From positions 1 to 64,000 of the forward strand of contig CAZCBE010000008.1 of assembly GCA_964496695.1 (NCBI GenBank): a DNA stretch of 64,000 nt, in the 5' to 3' direction. Below, in pieces: positions 26,101 through 33,499 of the stretch (its first letter is position 1; each line of letters opens with the position of its first letter). A model generated the notes under the pieces. That model was not told the origin of the DNA. It ran no database searches and saw only the letters and a list, made by a program, of their open reading frames with translations. A program made the translations under genes and the position numbers. Source of the stretch: SXTU01 sp964496695 (GTDB lineage Bacteria; Verrucomicrobiota; Verrucomicrobiia; Limisphaerales; SXTU01).

Positions 26101-27127
26101 CACGCTGACGGTGACCAATGTCAGCGCCCTGAACGCCGGCACCTATCAAGTGACAGTCAGCAATGCCTTCGGCCTCGTCACGAGCGCCGGCGCGCAACTC
26201 ACGTCGCTGGCTGTGCCTTACAATGACATTTTTGCCGACCGCGTTTTGCTGACCGGAATCTCCAACGCCGTGCGTGGCTCGATCCTGGGTGCCCGGGAGG
26301 AGCCAAACCGCGTGGATGCGGCGGATGGGCGTCGAGTCGTCTGGTGGCAGTGGACTGCTCCCGCCAACGGTCTGGTGGAGATGCATACCTTGGGCAGTTC
26401 GTTTGATACGCTCCTGGCGGTGTATGCGGGCAGCACCGTGAACACCCTCGTTTCGGTGGCCGAGAATCATGATTTTCTGGGTGAGGCCGGCTCCGGCCCC
26501 AGCCGGGTCTTGTTCACTGCCGTGGCCGGGCAGGCATACCAGATTGCGATTGGCGGCTTCAAAACCAACTACACCGCTGGCGGGGTCAGACTGAGCGTGC
26601 AGCAGCCTCCTCCTCCCCCGCTGATTGTGGCGCACCCAAGCAGCCCTAACGCAGTTTCGGTTACCAACACGGCCTTCACGCTCGGAGTGACCGCCGCGGG
26701 TTTGACCCCCTTGTTCAAATACCAGTGGCTGTTCAATGGCAGCCCCATCCCGAACGCGACCAATGCCACCTACGCGCTGGGCTCGCTCAGCCGCACGAAC
26801 AGCGGCCTCTACGCCGTGACGATCACCAACGACTTCGGCAGCGTGACTTCCAGCAATGCGGACGTGTGGGTCCAGGTGCCGCAGCGGTTGCTGGCCCCGC
26901 AGCGCCTGGCCGACGGCCGAGTGCAGCTCTACTTCAGCGACCCGGATGGAACCCTCTCCGCCAATCCCAGCCGGTTTGAGGTCCACCACACGCTCAATCC
27001 GAGCGGGCCGACCACTGTCTGGGTGACTAATGTCGGCGGCATCACCACCAGCCAGGGCCGCTTCCTCTACGAAGACCAGACCAGCCCGTCCGTCTCCCGT
27101 CGCACCTACCGGGTCATGGAGCGATAA
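23105..27127 (+). CDS. Secreted PPC-like / Ig-like repeat protein
   Basis: A 1,340-residue secreted protein starting at ATG 23105, with a signal peptide (LLLAALLAFALW, cleavage near LLAQA). It has seven copies of a ~130-residue pre-peptidase-C-like beta domain, at about 23233, 23899, 24311, 24715, 25135, 25548 and 26217. Each has N-D-x-F-A, then GEP-H-G-N, a W-W-x-W-x-A-P core, then FDT-LAVYTG, and ends Y-x-x-A-V-D-G-Y. Three Ig-like domains (Y-x-W ... NATLTVTN ... AGTYxVxV) lie at about 23635-23880, 25945-26210 and 26625-26880. The seventh PPC copy is the most diverged and lacks the GEP-H-G segment. No catalytic domain is visible, so adhesion or scaffold roles are more likely than a protease. 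It is the last gene of the operon. Confidence 0.82.
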   Translation: MTTSTLPPRCSTGPSPFRRGLLLAALLAFALWNSQPLLAQAPANDSFASAVLLSGSTNIVTGSNTSATSELGEPSHAGNPATASVWWTWVAPDNGPVIVDTLGSAFDTVLAVYTGDTLGGLTLVAASDDAPNLSTSLLAFPAVRGTTYRIAVDGYLGANGNVQLRLHLPVAPAAPDITSQPVSQTVPDNAGSNVTFSVTATGSFPLVFEWQKGGAALPGGTNASYTVTNATIAKAGDYRVVITNSSGSITSSVAVLTVLAGLGQDAFAGRVTFAGQTNTVTGHNFGATTEPGEPLHAGATNGASLWWSWTAPQSGLVQLDTTGSTNTSGAVLDTVLAVYTGTSLNALTPVVANNDEAPGLPSSKLIFRAAAGVTYQFAVAGARDINGTVPVGNITLNLAQAPNNDFFANALLFPPGATKVFDNNIGTTTEPGEPAHVGNPGGKSVWWFWVAPSNGTYALDTVGSLTDTLLAVYTGTTLGTLSVVGEDDNRSDGGASLVKFFAIGGTTYRFAVDGFAGTNGVSEGAIVLNLNPSLVLNDDFAERVTLAGQTNQVTGSNLGAGKEVGEPNHGGNAGGRSIWWTWTARLDGPVLVTTRNSTFDTALAVYTGTALGSLVLVGENDDTDPFNPAAGSVVVFPGVAGQTYQIAVDGYRSDDGTVAAGTVQLSLVQASPSVPGGNDLFENRYPITGQSKTVVGVSTNASKEAGEPFHSGNRGGRSVWWSWVAPASGPVTLNTFGSTFDTLLGVYLGTAVGSLTEVANATPSYGEGRSIVTFDAVQGVEYQFAVDGYNNGVGALAGRVVLSLFQYPPQPLHANDAFENASPITAPFLTVQSANVGATREAGEPAHTGLQQGHSLWWTWTAPADGPVTITTTNSEFDTTLSVYTGASLMSLSLVAENDDIDVGHVQSSVTFNAVAGTVYRLAVDGYGNRVGFITLTVSPWLMAPAAPQILQPPADQTRFLSGGGGGANATFQVGAIGASPLFYQWLANGTNVAGATNATLTVTNVSALNAGTYQVTVSNAFGLVTSAGAQLTSLAVPYNDIFADRVLLTGISNAVRGSILGAREEPNRVDAADGRRVVWWQWTAPANGLVEMHTLGSSFDTLLAVYAGSTVNTLVSVAENHDFLGEAGSGPSRVLFTAVAGQAYQIAIGGFKTNYTAGGVRLSVQQPPPPPLIVAHPSSPNAVSVTNTAFTLGVTAAGLTPLFKYQWLFNGSPIPNATNATYALGSLSRTNSGLYAVTITNDFGSVTSSNADVWVQVPQRLLAPQRLADGRVQLYFSDPDGTLSANPSRFEVHHTLNPSGPTTVWVTNVGGITTSQGRFLYEDQTSPSVSRRTYRVMER

Positions 27128-27274
27128 GCCGCAGAAGGATAAGCAGGGCGATGAGTTTTGCCACCGGGTCGCTATCATCGCCTTCTCTTTTGTTCTCTGC
27201 GCCTCTTCCGCGGCTAATACCAATTCCCAATGACAATCGGTGGCATCGCTGAGGCGGACCGTGACGCCCATCAT

Positions 27275-27320
27275 CTCCCTCTCCCTTCCTCGGAGGAGGG
27301 GAGAGGGTTGGGGTGAGGGG
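27275..27320 (+). repeat. 46-bp hairpin repeat, copy 1
   Basis: This segment folds into a CCCTCTCC / GGGAGAGGG stem around TTCCTCGGAGGA and ends GGTTGGGGTGAGGGG. It appears identical over about 46 bases to the segment at 50362-50406. Both copies lie shortly downstream of a plus-strand gene, so they might serve as transcription terminators, but there is no T-tract. Confidence 0.6.
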
Positions 27321-27513
27321 GCGCAGCTTGACACCGCTCCGGAGCGCGGCTGTGTCCCGCTCGGCGCGGGATCAGCCGCAGCAACGTGGCAGTGCCGAGC
27401 GGTGGCGGAACGCCTCAACGCCTGCAGCCAGGCGCAGCCGCTGCGGTTGGTCTCCGCGACACAGCCGCGCTCCGGTAGATTTCGTTCCTCGGGGGCAGTG
27501 TAGAGATGCGCCC
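27318..27513 (+). repeat. Interspersed palindromic repeat, full copy A
   Basis: About 196 bases running from GGGCGCAGC to GATGCGCCC. The inner arms are GGAGCGCGGCTGTGTC and its counterpart GACACAGCCGCGCTCC. The copy at 32410-32605 is the same element in the opposite orientation, sharing long blocks such as GGCGCGGGATCAGCCGCAGC. Frames translated through it give Ser-Arg-rich spurious peptides. Confidence 0.75.
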
Positions 27514-27578
27514 GGTGAGGGGTGCCTTCCCGCGGAAATATGCTGAATTTCATTGGGAATTGGTATGATTCGTCTCCC

Positions 27579-27927
27579 GCTTTAAGGCTAATGCCTTTCG
27601 GGAATTCCCGTGAGCGAGGCAGGGTGGACTGCGGATCAGGGCTGAAAGCCCGCCCGGTGACAGCCCGGGGTGGAGCCCCGGGTAGCCTGGCCAGCGAAGC
27701 CTGCCCGCCCTGTAAGGGCGGGACTCTTTCACGCACCGTGCAGAGTCTCGCCCTTTCAGGGCGGTGATGAAATAGACCGGGAACCCGGGCCTCCGCCTCG
27801 CGGTGCTCAGCTCCAGCCCGGGCTGTCACCGGACGGGCTTCCAGCCCTGAAGCGGCGGCCTTCGGAGTGGTGGTGAAGCTCTTTGGGTTTCTCCCTGCAA
27901 ATTCCCGAAAAGCATTAGCTTTAAGGC
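27579..27927. repeat. ~349-bp element with 28-bp terminal inverted repeats
   Basis: The left end (27579-27606, core CTAATGCCTTTCGGGAATT) and the reverse complement of the right end (27900-27927) match at 25 of 28 positions. The interior holds further inverted arms (GTGACAGCCCGGG near 27658 and CCCGGGCTGTCAC near 27820; GCCCTGTAAGGGCG and CGCCCTTTCAGGGC), so the whole unit could fold into a long cruciform. The right end runs into the last codons of the cytochrome gene at 27921. There is no transposase. Confidence 0.75.
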
Positions 27928-28295
27928 CGGACCGGCATCGCATTGATCCACCTTCGCAGCAGTTCCAGTTCCTCCTTGGTCACGCGCGGCGGTTCCTTCT
28001 TCGGTGGCATCTCGTTGTAATGGATCAGCTCGATCAGCAGGCTCTTCTGCGCATTGCCGGGCTTGAATGCGGGACCAGACACGCCGCCGGCGAGCATCGC
28101 CTCCAGGGTCCGCATGTCGAGCTTGCCATCCCGGCGTTTGGCTCCGTGGCAGCGGAGGCACTTCGCCTCGAAAATCGGCAGCACATCCCGTTGGAAATCG
28201 GGCGCCGCGCCCGTGGGGGCATCCGCAGCGGGGAGGTCCGTGACCAGCCCCCACAGCAGCAGGCCGCCGAGGAGCGCATGAAATCGGAGGCGCAT
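27921..28295 (-). CDS. Small secreted c-type cytochrome
   Basis: A 124-residue protein with a signal peptide (RFHALLGGLLLWGLVTD, ending near AADA). One haem-binding CLRCH is at residues 46-50, set in FQRDVLPIFEAKCLRCHG. This is the planctomycete-type cytochrome C1 pattern (a short insertion of LDMRTLEAMLAGG and the later PGNAQKSLL, then MPPKKEPP with a Met that may be the sixth haem ligand). It is exported and probably carries electrons in the periplasm. The start at ATG 28295 lies 19 bases after the stop of the DUF3500 gene; a GTG at 28313 would place it one base away. The two are likely co-transcribed. The gene's 3' end abuts the inverted repeat that ends at 27927. Confidence 0.85.
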   Translation of the reverse strand: MRLRFHALLGGLLLWGLVTDLPAADAPTGAAPDFQRDVLPIFEAKCLRCHGAKRRDGKLDMRTLEAMLAGGVSGPAFKPGNAQKSLLIELIHYNEMPPKKEPPRVTKEELELLRRWINAMPVRP

Positions 28296-28314
28296 CGTCC
28301 GCTCGCCGGACACG

Positions 28315-29424
28315 CTACGCCTGGCCGACGACGTTCACGAAGCAATGCACATGCGGGAGCACGCGGTAGTTCCAGACGAAGCCGGGGCCTTCGAGCCGCC
28401 AGTAGTCCCAGCGGTCATTGCCCTTCTCCGCGTTTTCCTTGTAGAAGGCGAGCCGCAGTTTCTCCATGCCGCCGTTGGTCTTGATGAGCTGCATCACCTC
28501 GTCTGCGTCTTCCTTGCGGAAAGGGCTGATCAGCGTGCGCATCACGCCCGTCACCAGTTCCCGTTGTGAGGCATCCAGATCTGTGTAGCCGACGCCGGCC
28601 GGAGGCTGCGCCACCAGACGGGGCTTGAGGGCCGCCGTGCCGTCGCCCGGATCACCCACCACCACCGCCTGTTTCCGCTGCGGCTCGTTGAGCATGTCAA
28701 ACACGCTCATCACCTGCTTGGTCTGGTAGTTGTAAACATTCGTCTCGCTGTGGCCATTGGCGGAGTGGCCGTAATACATCGGCCCGCCGAACGCGGCGTT
28801 GGGCTGCGAGTTGCCGTCGCAGCGCAACGTCAAATGATGCCCGGCGAAGACCCAGGAGAACGGGTCCTTGCCTGACGGATCGCCGAAGATCGCGACGCCG
28901 TTGCCCTCGAAGGAACCGGAACTGTCCCACTTTCCGTTGCGGCTGATCCGGTCATAGGCTTCCTCGCCGGAGAGGATCGCCTTGAACGTCATGCGGATCA
29001 GCTCCTGTTGCGGTTTGGTGAACTGCTCGCTGAGCTTCTTGCCGAGCGGGGCGGCGTTGTGGGTTTTGAGCCGCGTCGCCATGCCGCCCTTTTCCGTGCC
29101 GTGATCCCACGGCAGCACCATCGCCTTCTTCTGCTCGGCGGTCAGCGTGGCGAACAGTTCCCGGACCAGGCCTTCCGCCGGCTTGGCCGCCGCCTTCTCT
29201 ACCGGAGCCGCGCTGGCCACCGTGGGCGAGAGCAGTGCCGCGCCGCCCATCACTCCCACCGCGCCACCGGCCACGACCCGGATGAAATCGCGCCGGGCGA
29301 AACTGACTGCCGGGGCGACGCGTTCCGAGCATTCGGGGCAAGTTTGTGGCGATGAGGCAGTGATCGGAAGCGGTTTGGGGGAGCCTGAGCGGGGCAGGGG
29401 GGAGGAACTGAGTTTCGGGTTCAT
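28315..29424 (-). CDS. DUF3500 family protein, Tat-exported
   Basis: A 369-residue protein. An N-terminal twin-arginine motif, ARRDFIRVVAGG (Arg44-Arg45), precedes a hydrophobic stretch, so export through the Tat system is expected, probably with cleavage near ASA-A. The body matches the DUF3500 family. It has the phrase FSWVFAGHHLTLRCDG, the invariant-looking GPMYYGHSANG, and YWRLEGPGFVWNYR near the end. The function of the family is not established. Tat export and the neighbouring cytochrome c hint at a redox or metal-dependent role, which is inference. ATG 29424 is used; the frame is open to 29460 without a better start. It diverges from the gene at 29546 with about 120 bases between. Confidence 0.85.
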   Translation of the reverse strand: MNPKLSSSPLPRSGSPKPLPITASSPQTCPECSERVAPAVSFARRDFIRVVAGGAVGVMGGAALLSPTVASAAPVEKAAAKPAEGLVRELFATLTAEQKKAMVLPWDHGTEKGGMATRLKTHNAAPLGKKLSEQFTKPQQELIRMTFKAILSGEEAYDRISRNGKWDSSGSFEGNGVAIFGDPSGKDPFSWVFAGHHLTLRCDGNSQPNAAFGGPMYYGHSANGHSETNVYNYQTKQVMSVFDMLNEPQRKQAVVVGDPGDGTAALKPRLVAQPPAGVGYTDLDASQRELVTGVMRTLISPFRKEDADEVMQLIKTNGGMEKLRLAFYKENAEKGNDRWDYWRLEGPGFVWNYRVLPHVHCFVNVVGQA

Positions 29425-29545
29425 TAAATTTGACCTTACGCCGCCGAAGGCCGTGGTCAATGGCTTATTGCTGCTCCCCGCCGCGGGAGGGTTCCGGGCT
29501 CAAGAAACCCCTTTCGCTCCGGCACTGGCATGGCACCCTGCCGTC

Positions 29546-31531
29546 ATGCTCAAGCGCCTCCTCGCCGTCTTCGGCCTTGCGTTCGCGTGCGCTGCGTGTG
29601 CCGCCGACTGGTGGGACGCCCCGTGGACCAAGGCCCACGAGCGCGGCCCGCTGACTGCCGACGAGACCTGCGCCTTCATGCGCGAGCTGACGCAATACGT
29701 CTTCGACCACCACCTCAAGCGCGACGAGCGGTCCCCCCAACGCGGGATGGTTTACGAATACTTCAACACCAAGCGCGCCGGACAGCACGACCAGTGGATT
29801 CAGGGCGAGGCGCTCGACACCATGCACGACGGCGCGTGGTTTGCCGCCGCCCTCGTCAATGCTTACCGCGCCACCGGCGACCGCTACTACCGTGATCTCC
29901 TCACGCAGTGGGTGCTGCCCTTCTACCTCAAGATGCTCAACCACTCGGACACGCTCTTCGCGCCCGACAACAACAACGCGGCTGCCGATGCGAATGTCTT
30001 CCAGCGCGAGCACCTCCTGCAAAAGGGCGAGAAAGGGTTCGTCCCCTACTGGTGGGATGATGGCGCGAGCGTCAGCCTCGAAATGGCGGTGAAGAAGCGC
30101 GCGCAGCTCAACTTCATGGGCCACGACGAACTGGCGAAGAAGGGGGAGGACAACCCGCAGTTCAAGCTGCGCGGCTACTCGCATGGCTCCTCGAACCACC
30201 TCGCACAGGATCTCGCCATCATGCTCCAGCTCGCGTGGCTCATGCTGCGCGATTCCGCACTGCCGACGGACAGGGCTCTCGCCGCCGAGGTCGCCGAGGC
30301 GGCGAAGAACCTTCACCAGTGCCGCATGAACCACCACGGCCACATCAACGGCATCTGCGCCGCCCACGGCCTCTGCAACCACCTGCCCGACGAGCTGAAC
30401 CGCGCCACCGACGGCCTCAGCCCGAAGCTCTGGACGCCGGACAACCACTATGTGAACTGCCTCGTGAACTTCAAACCCGGCCAGCGCGTGTCCACGCCCG
30501 GCTTCGCGGACGACCAGGAATATCTCTACTACGCCGGCACCGCGCGGCACGGCACGCTGCCGCGCCCGCTGGCCTTCAAGCTCATCTACGACGCCTTCAC
30601 CACGCCCCAGCTTTTCCGCTACTACTGCGACGACTGGGACGTGCCGCCCGGCCTCAACCGCTTCGACCTCCACCCCTTCTACTTCAAGGACGGCAAGCCG
30701 GAGGACTACCGCTCCGACCGCAAAGGCCCCAGCAAAGGCCCGCGCCCCGCCGGCTCACGCCTTGGGCCGCAGAACATGGTGGTCGCGGGCTGGGCCTTGC
30801 AGGCGCTGAAGCGGTTTGATGGTGTGTGGGATACCCCGAGAACAAATCAGTTTTCGAGGGATGTGGAGGTTTTGCTTAGCCCCATCCAAACCGATGGAGT
30901 GATAATCTACGGTAGTCGAGCAGGCACTGCTCTCGACCGATTTGGCGTGGCATACGGCACGCGAAGCAATCTAACCATGTCCGTCCGAGCGGATACGTCA
31001 GCGGTCAAGGTTTTCAGCCGGCCTGACTTGCAGGGCAGCTATGCCTCTATTACTCAGAACAAGGGGGGAACAGACGAAGCCGTGAGCGACAAAGGGGAAG
31101 CGCTGGCTGTTTTGGTGTCCAAGCCAACCAAGGAGCCGTTCAGCCAATTCGGGTTCACCTTGCCCTACACGCTCAGCAAAGCGCAAAAGCCTTGGGCCAA
31201 TATCATCGAGCAAGGGCGTTTTTCTGCTCAAGCCAATGAAACAACTCACAACTTCTTCGCTTCGAGTCCTGCGGCAAAGGTGAAGGCAGACTTGGAGCGC
31301 GAACTCGGCCACGGCCTGCGCACTTGGCAAGCCCTCTTCAAGGAGAAGGGCTACATCCCCACCGGCCTCGGCGCGGGCGGCATGGGCGGCGGCTACGCCT
31401 GGGATGACATGTCCGACGCCGGCGGTTACGCGCACCTCCTCAGCGCCGCCGCCCAATGGCTCCTCCACCTCGAAGGCAAACGCGACTGGGAAATCCACCA
31501 AATCCCCCGCCGGCAGGCATCCCCACCGTAG
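29546..31531 (+). CDS. Secreted putative all-helical (six-hairpin-like) protein
   Basis: A 661-residue protein with a signal peptide (LKRLLAVFGLAFACAACA, cleaved near CAA-D). A lipobox reading is also possible at AAC. The body is rich in Trp, His and Tyr and reads like helical repeats: YVFDHHLKRDE, YEYFNTKRAGQHDQW, ALDTMHDGAWFAAALVNAY. This suggests an alpha/alpha toroid as in many glycoside hydrolases or polysaccharide lyases. I cannot name the family or the catalytic residues. From about 30820 to 31270 the sequence is markedly AT-richer (about 47% GC over 30841-30900) than either side, yet stays in frame; an inserted or exchanged segment is possible. The start is ATG 29546, because the upstream open frame lies over the DUF3500 gene on the other strand. 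Confidence 0.75.
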   Translation: MLKRLLAVFGLAFACAACAADWWDAPWTKAHERGPLTADETCAFMRELTQYVFDHHLKRDERSPQRGMVYEYFNTKRAGQHDQWIQGEALDTMHDGAWFAAALVNAYRATGDRYYRDLLTQWVLPFYLKMLNHSDTLFAPDNNNAAADANVFQREHLLQKGEKGFVPYWWDDGASVSLEMAVKKRAQLNFMGHDELAKKGEDNPQFKLRGYSHGSSNHLAQDLAIMLQLAWLMLRDSALPTDRALAAEVAEAAKNLHQCRMNHHGHINGICAAHGLCNHLPDELNRATDGLSPKLWTPDNHYVNCLVNFKPGQRVSTPGFADDQEYLYYAGTARHGTLPRPLAFKLIYDAFTTPQLFRYYCDDWDVPPGLNRFDLHPFYFKDGKPEDYRSDRKGPSKGPRPAGSRLGPQNMVVAGWALQALKRFDGVWDTPRTNQFSRDVEVLLSPIQTDGVIIYGSRAGTALDRFGVAYGTRSNLTMSVRADTSAVKVFSRPDLQGSYASITQNKGGTDEAVSDKGEALAVLVSKPTKEPFSQFGFTLPYTLSKAQKPWANIIEQGRFSAQANETTHNFFASSPAAKVKADLERELGHGLRTWQALFKEKGYIPTGLGAGGMGGGYAWDDMSDAGGYAHLLSAAAQWLLHLEGKRDWEIHQIPRRQASPP

Positions 31532-31601
31532 GAGACGACGTGAGGAGTCTCACTTGTTTCTGCAAAACCAGAGACTCCTCACATTGCCTGCCTCCGTCCG
31601 C

Positions 31602-32348
31602 TCACAACCCGTTGATCGTGCCCCAGATGTCCCCTCCGTTGGACCGCAGATCGTCATAAGTCCGGGCTTCCGAATGTCCGTCCACAAACAGCACATTCGC
31701 CCGGACGTTATGCAGCGGGGCGGGCTGGTGTGGCGATGGCGCGGTGGAGTTGAAGGCCAGATTGCTGTAGGTCGCTGCGGTCCAGGTGGCGAACCAGGTC
31801 TTGAACTGGCAGTAGGGGATGTTCGCCGCCGCCGGGATGCCCACGTCACCCATGAGCCAGATCGCACTCGGGCGGCGGATGTCGGTCACCCGGAGGCTGC
31901 CCAGTTCCGGGCCGCCCACGCCATTGGTGGCGTATTTGATGATGGTGCTCTCGATCACGCCAAAGCCAAACTGACCACCGGGCGTGACGTCCTGATCCTT
32001 CACCGCCGGACAGCGCCAGATGAAATTCTGCCCGTTCGTATTGGGCAGGTATTTCCCTTGGATGAAGATGTCGAACCACCAGTTGCCGGCATTGTTGAAG
32101 GTGTAGGCGTGGCGGTTCAGCGGCACGAACTTGGAGTCGTGATCGTCGGCATAGGTGAGCATGGCGATGCCGATCTGCCGCAGATTGTTCATGCACTTGG
32201 TCCCATTGGCCTTGGCCTTGGCCTTGGACAGCGCCGGCAGCAGCATCCCCGCCAGGATGGCAATGATGGCGATGACCACCAGCAGTTCAATCAGCGTGAA
32301 GGCAAGCTGCCAACGAGGGCTGCGGTAAACGGACGGTCGCGAGGTCAT
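31602..32348 (-). CDS. Pseudopilin-like protein with prepilin N-terminal domain
   Basis: A 248-residue protein with a 16-residue leader ending in Ala rather than Gly before FTLIELLVVIAIIAILAGM; Glu is at +5. The body begins with LPALSKAKAKANGTKCMNNLRQIG, as in the H-X9-DG family, and ends with NVLFVDGHSEARTYDDL, the expected terminal VDGH signature. It is close in design to the protein at 32660-33460 and probably a recent duplicate, with a ~200-bp repeat between them. The likely fate is processing by prepilin peptidase and assembly or surface display. No partner secretion genes are nearby. Confidence 0.88.
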   Translation of the reverse strand: MTSRPSVYRSPRWQLAFTLIELLVVIAIIAILAGMLLPALSKAKAKANGTKCMNNLRQIGIAMLTYADDHDSKFVPLNRHAYTFNNAGNWWFDIFIQGKYLPNTNGQNFIWRCPAVKDQDVTPGGQFGFGVIESTIIKYATNGVGGPELGSLRVTDIRRPSAIWLMGDVGIPAAANIPYCQFKTWFATWTAATYSNLAFNSTAPSPHQPAPLHNVRANVLFVDGHSEARTYDDLRSNGGDIWGTINGL

Positions 32349-32409
32349 GCCGTAAATCTGCCTGATCTGCGCCGGTCGTAAAGCGTGGATTTCTGTCCTG
32401 CGCGGCCAT

Positions 32410-32605
32410 GGGCGCAGCTCGACCCTGCCCCCGAGGAACGGAATCCCCCGGAGCGCGGCTGTGTCGCGGAGACCAGCCGCGGCGGCTGCGTCTAGCCGGA
32501 GACGCTACAGTATTCCGACCCTGTTCGACCCTCCCACGTTGCTGCGGCTGATCCCGCGCCGAGCGGGACACAGCCGCGCTCCGGGGCAGTGTGAAGATGC
32601 GCCCC
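32410..32605 (-). repeat. Interspersed palindromic repeat, full copy B (inverted)
   Basis: Reverse orientation of the element at 27318-27513. It runs from GGGCGCAGC at the left to GATGCGCCCC at the right, with GGAGCGCGGCTGTGTC and GACACAGCCGCGCTCC as inner arms. It occupies the gap between two pseudopilin genes. Frames reading PRSAAVSRSARDQPQQRG through it are repeat artefacts. Confidence 0.75.
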
Positions 32606-32659
32606 GCAGCCATCCGTCACCGCGCGCGCCTCTCATCCTGGACGGTCATTGGAGCTCGC

Positions 32660-33460
32660 CTACAGAATCCCGCCGGCCCCGAAGATGTTGCCGGTGTTGT
32701 TGGTGAGATCCCGATACAGGCGGGACTCCGCATGGCCATCCACCATGGTCATCTGGGCGCGCCCGCCGGGGTGCCGGCAGGCAGGCTGCTTCGCCGCACC
32801 GCCGTTGCTGATGCCCGAGGGATCGGCGGCATTGCCCTGACCGAAGTGGCCGTCCGCCTTCGGCGCGAAGGTGACAATCTCCGTCATGTAGCCGCCTTCG
32901 GGTGGCGGCCGGTTTTGCTTGGGATAGCCCACATCGCCAATGAGCCAGATTTCACTGATCCGGCTGATCTCGGAGGTGCGGCGGCTGTGGAGTTCCTGGG
33001 TCGGAGCAGCCGAATTGAGTGCGTAACGAATGATATTCCCCTCCTGCGGCCCGTAGCCTTCCCACCGGATGCCAGCAAAGGTGGACTGGTCTGCTTCACG
33101 CACGGCAGGGCAGCGCCAGAGGTTGTTGGAGACCGAGTGGGACGGCAGATAGTTGCCGTTGGTCATGATCTGGAAATACCACTGCTGTCCCGCCGGGACC
33201 ATCCCGCCGGCGGTCCAGTAGCCGTTGTAAAGGTCGGGCAGCTTCGCGTCGTTGTCGTCCGAGTAAAGCAGGAATCCCAGGGCAATCTGCTTGATGTTGC
33301 TCGTGCATTTGATGCCGTGGGCTTTGGCCTTCGCTTTGGACAGCGCCGGTAGCAGCATGCCCGCGAGAATCGCGATGATGGCGATGACGACCAGCAATTC
33401 GATAAGGGTGAAAGCCAGGCGCTTTCCAGCACGGGAACAGTTTTGCAAATGCGATATCAT
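32660..33460 (-). CDS. Pseudopilin-like protein with prepilin N-terminal domain
   Basis: A 266-residue protein started at ATG 33460; TTG 33466 would add two residues. The leader ends RLA before FTLIELLVVIAIIAILAG, so it again has Ala in place of Gly at the cleavage position. The globular part includes CTSNIKQIALGFLLYSDDND and a late MTMVDGHAESRLYRDL, the H-X9-DG-type tail. The insert GHFGQGNAADPSGISNGGAAKQ is longer than in its neighbour. Like the gene at 31602, it is probably a secreted pseudopilin-like subunit. The gap to the glycosyltransferase gene (33500) is only 39 bases, so it could be transcribed with that gene. Confidence 0.88.
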   Translation of the reverse strand: MISHLQNCSRAGKRLAFTLIELLVVIAIIAILAGMLLPALSKAKAKAHGIKCTSNIKQIALGFLLYSDDNDAKLPDLYNGYWTAGGMVPAGQQWYFQIMTNGNYLPSHSVSNNLWRCPAVREADQSTFAGIRWEGYGPQEGNIIRYALNSAAPTQELHSRRTSEISRISEIWLIGDVGYPKQNRPPPEGGYMTEIVTFAPKADGHFGQGNAADPSGISNGGAAKQPACRHPGGRAQMTMVDGHAESRLYRDLTNNTGNIFGAGGIL

Positions 33461-33499
33461 GCTCAAATCACTCTAACTTACCTCTGTGAAACGCGCCAG

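Larger units (their letters stand above)
27217..27566. repeat. ~350-bp element with perfect 17-bp terminal inverted repeats
   Basis: ATACCAATTCCCAATGA at 27217-27233 is matched exactly by its reverse complement at 27550-27566. The element contains a 46-bp hairpin-forming segment (27275-27320) that is also present at 50362-50406, and a full copy of the palindromic repeat (27318-27513). There is no coding capacity beyond spurious frames and no transposase, so it looks MITE-like. Confidence 0.7.

Noticed and set aside
27318..27513. Reading frames through the palindromic repeat as real genes
   Set aside because: The same Ser-Arg-rich peptides appear from separate repeat copies in either orientation, and the frames carry no known domain.
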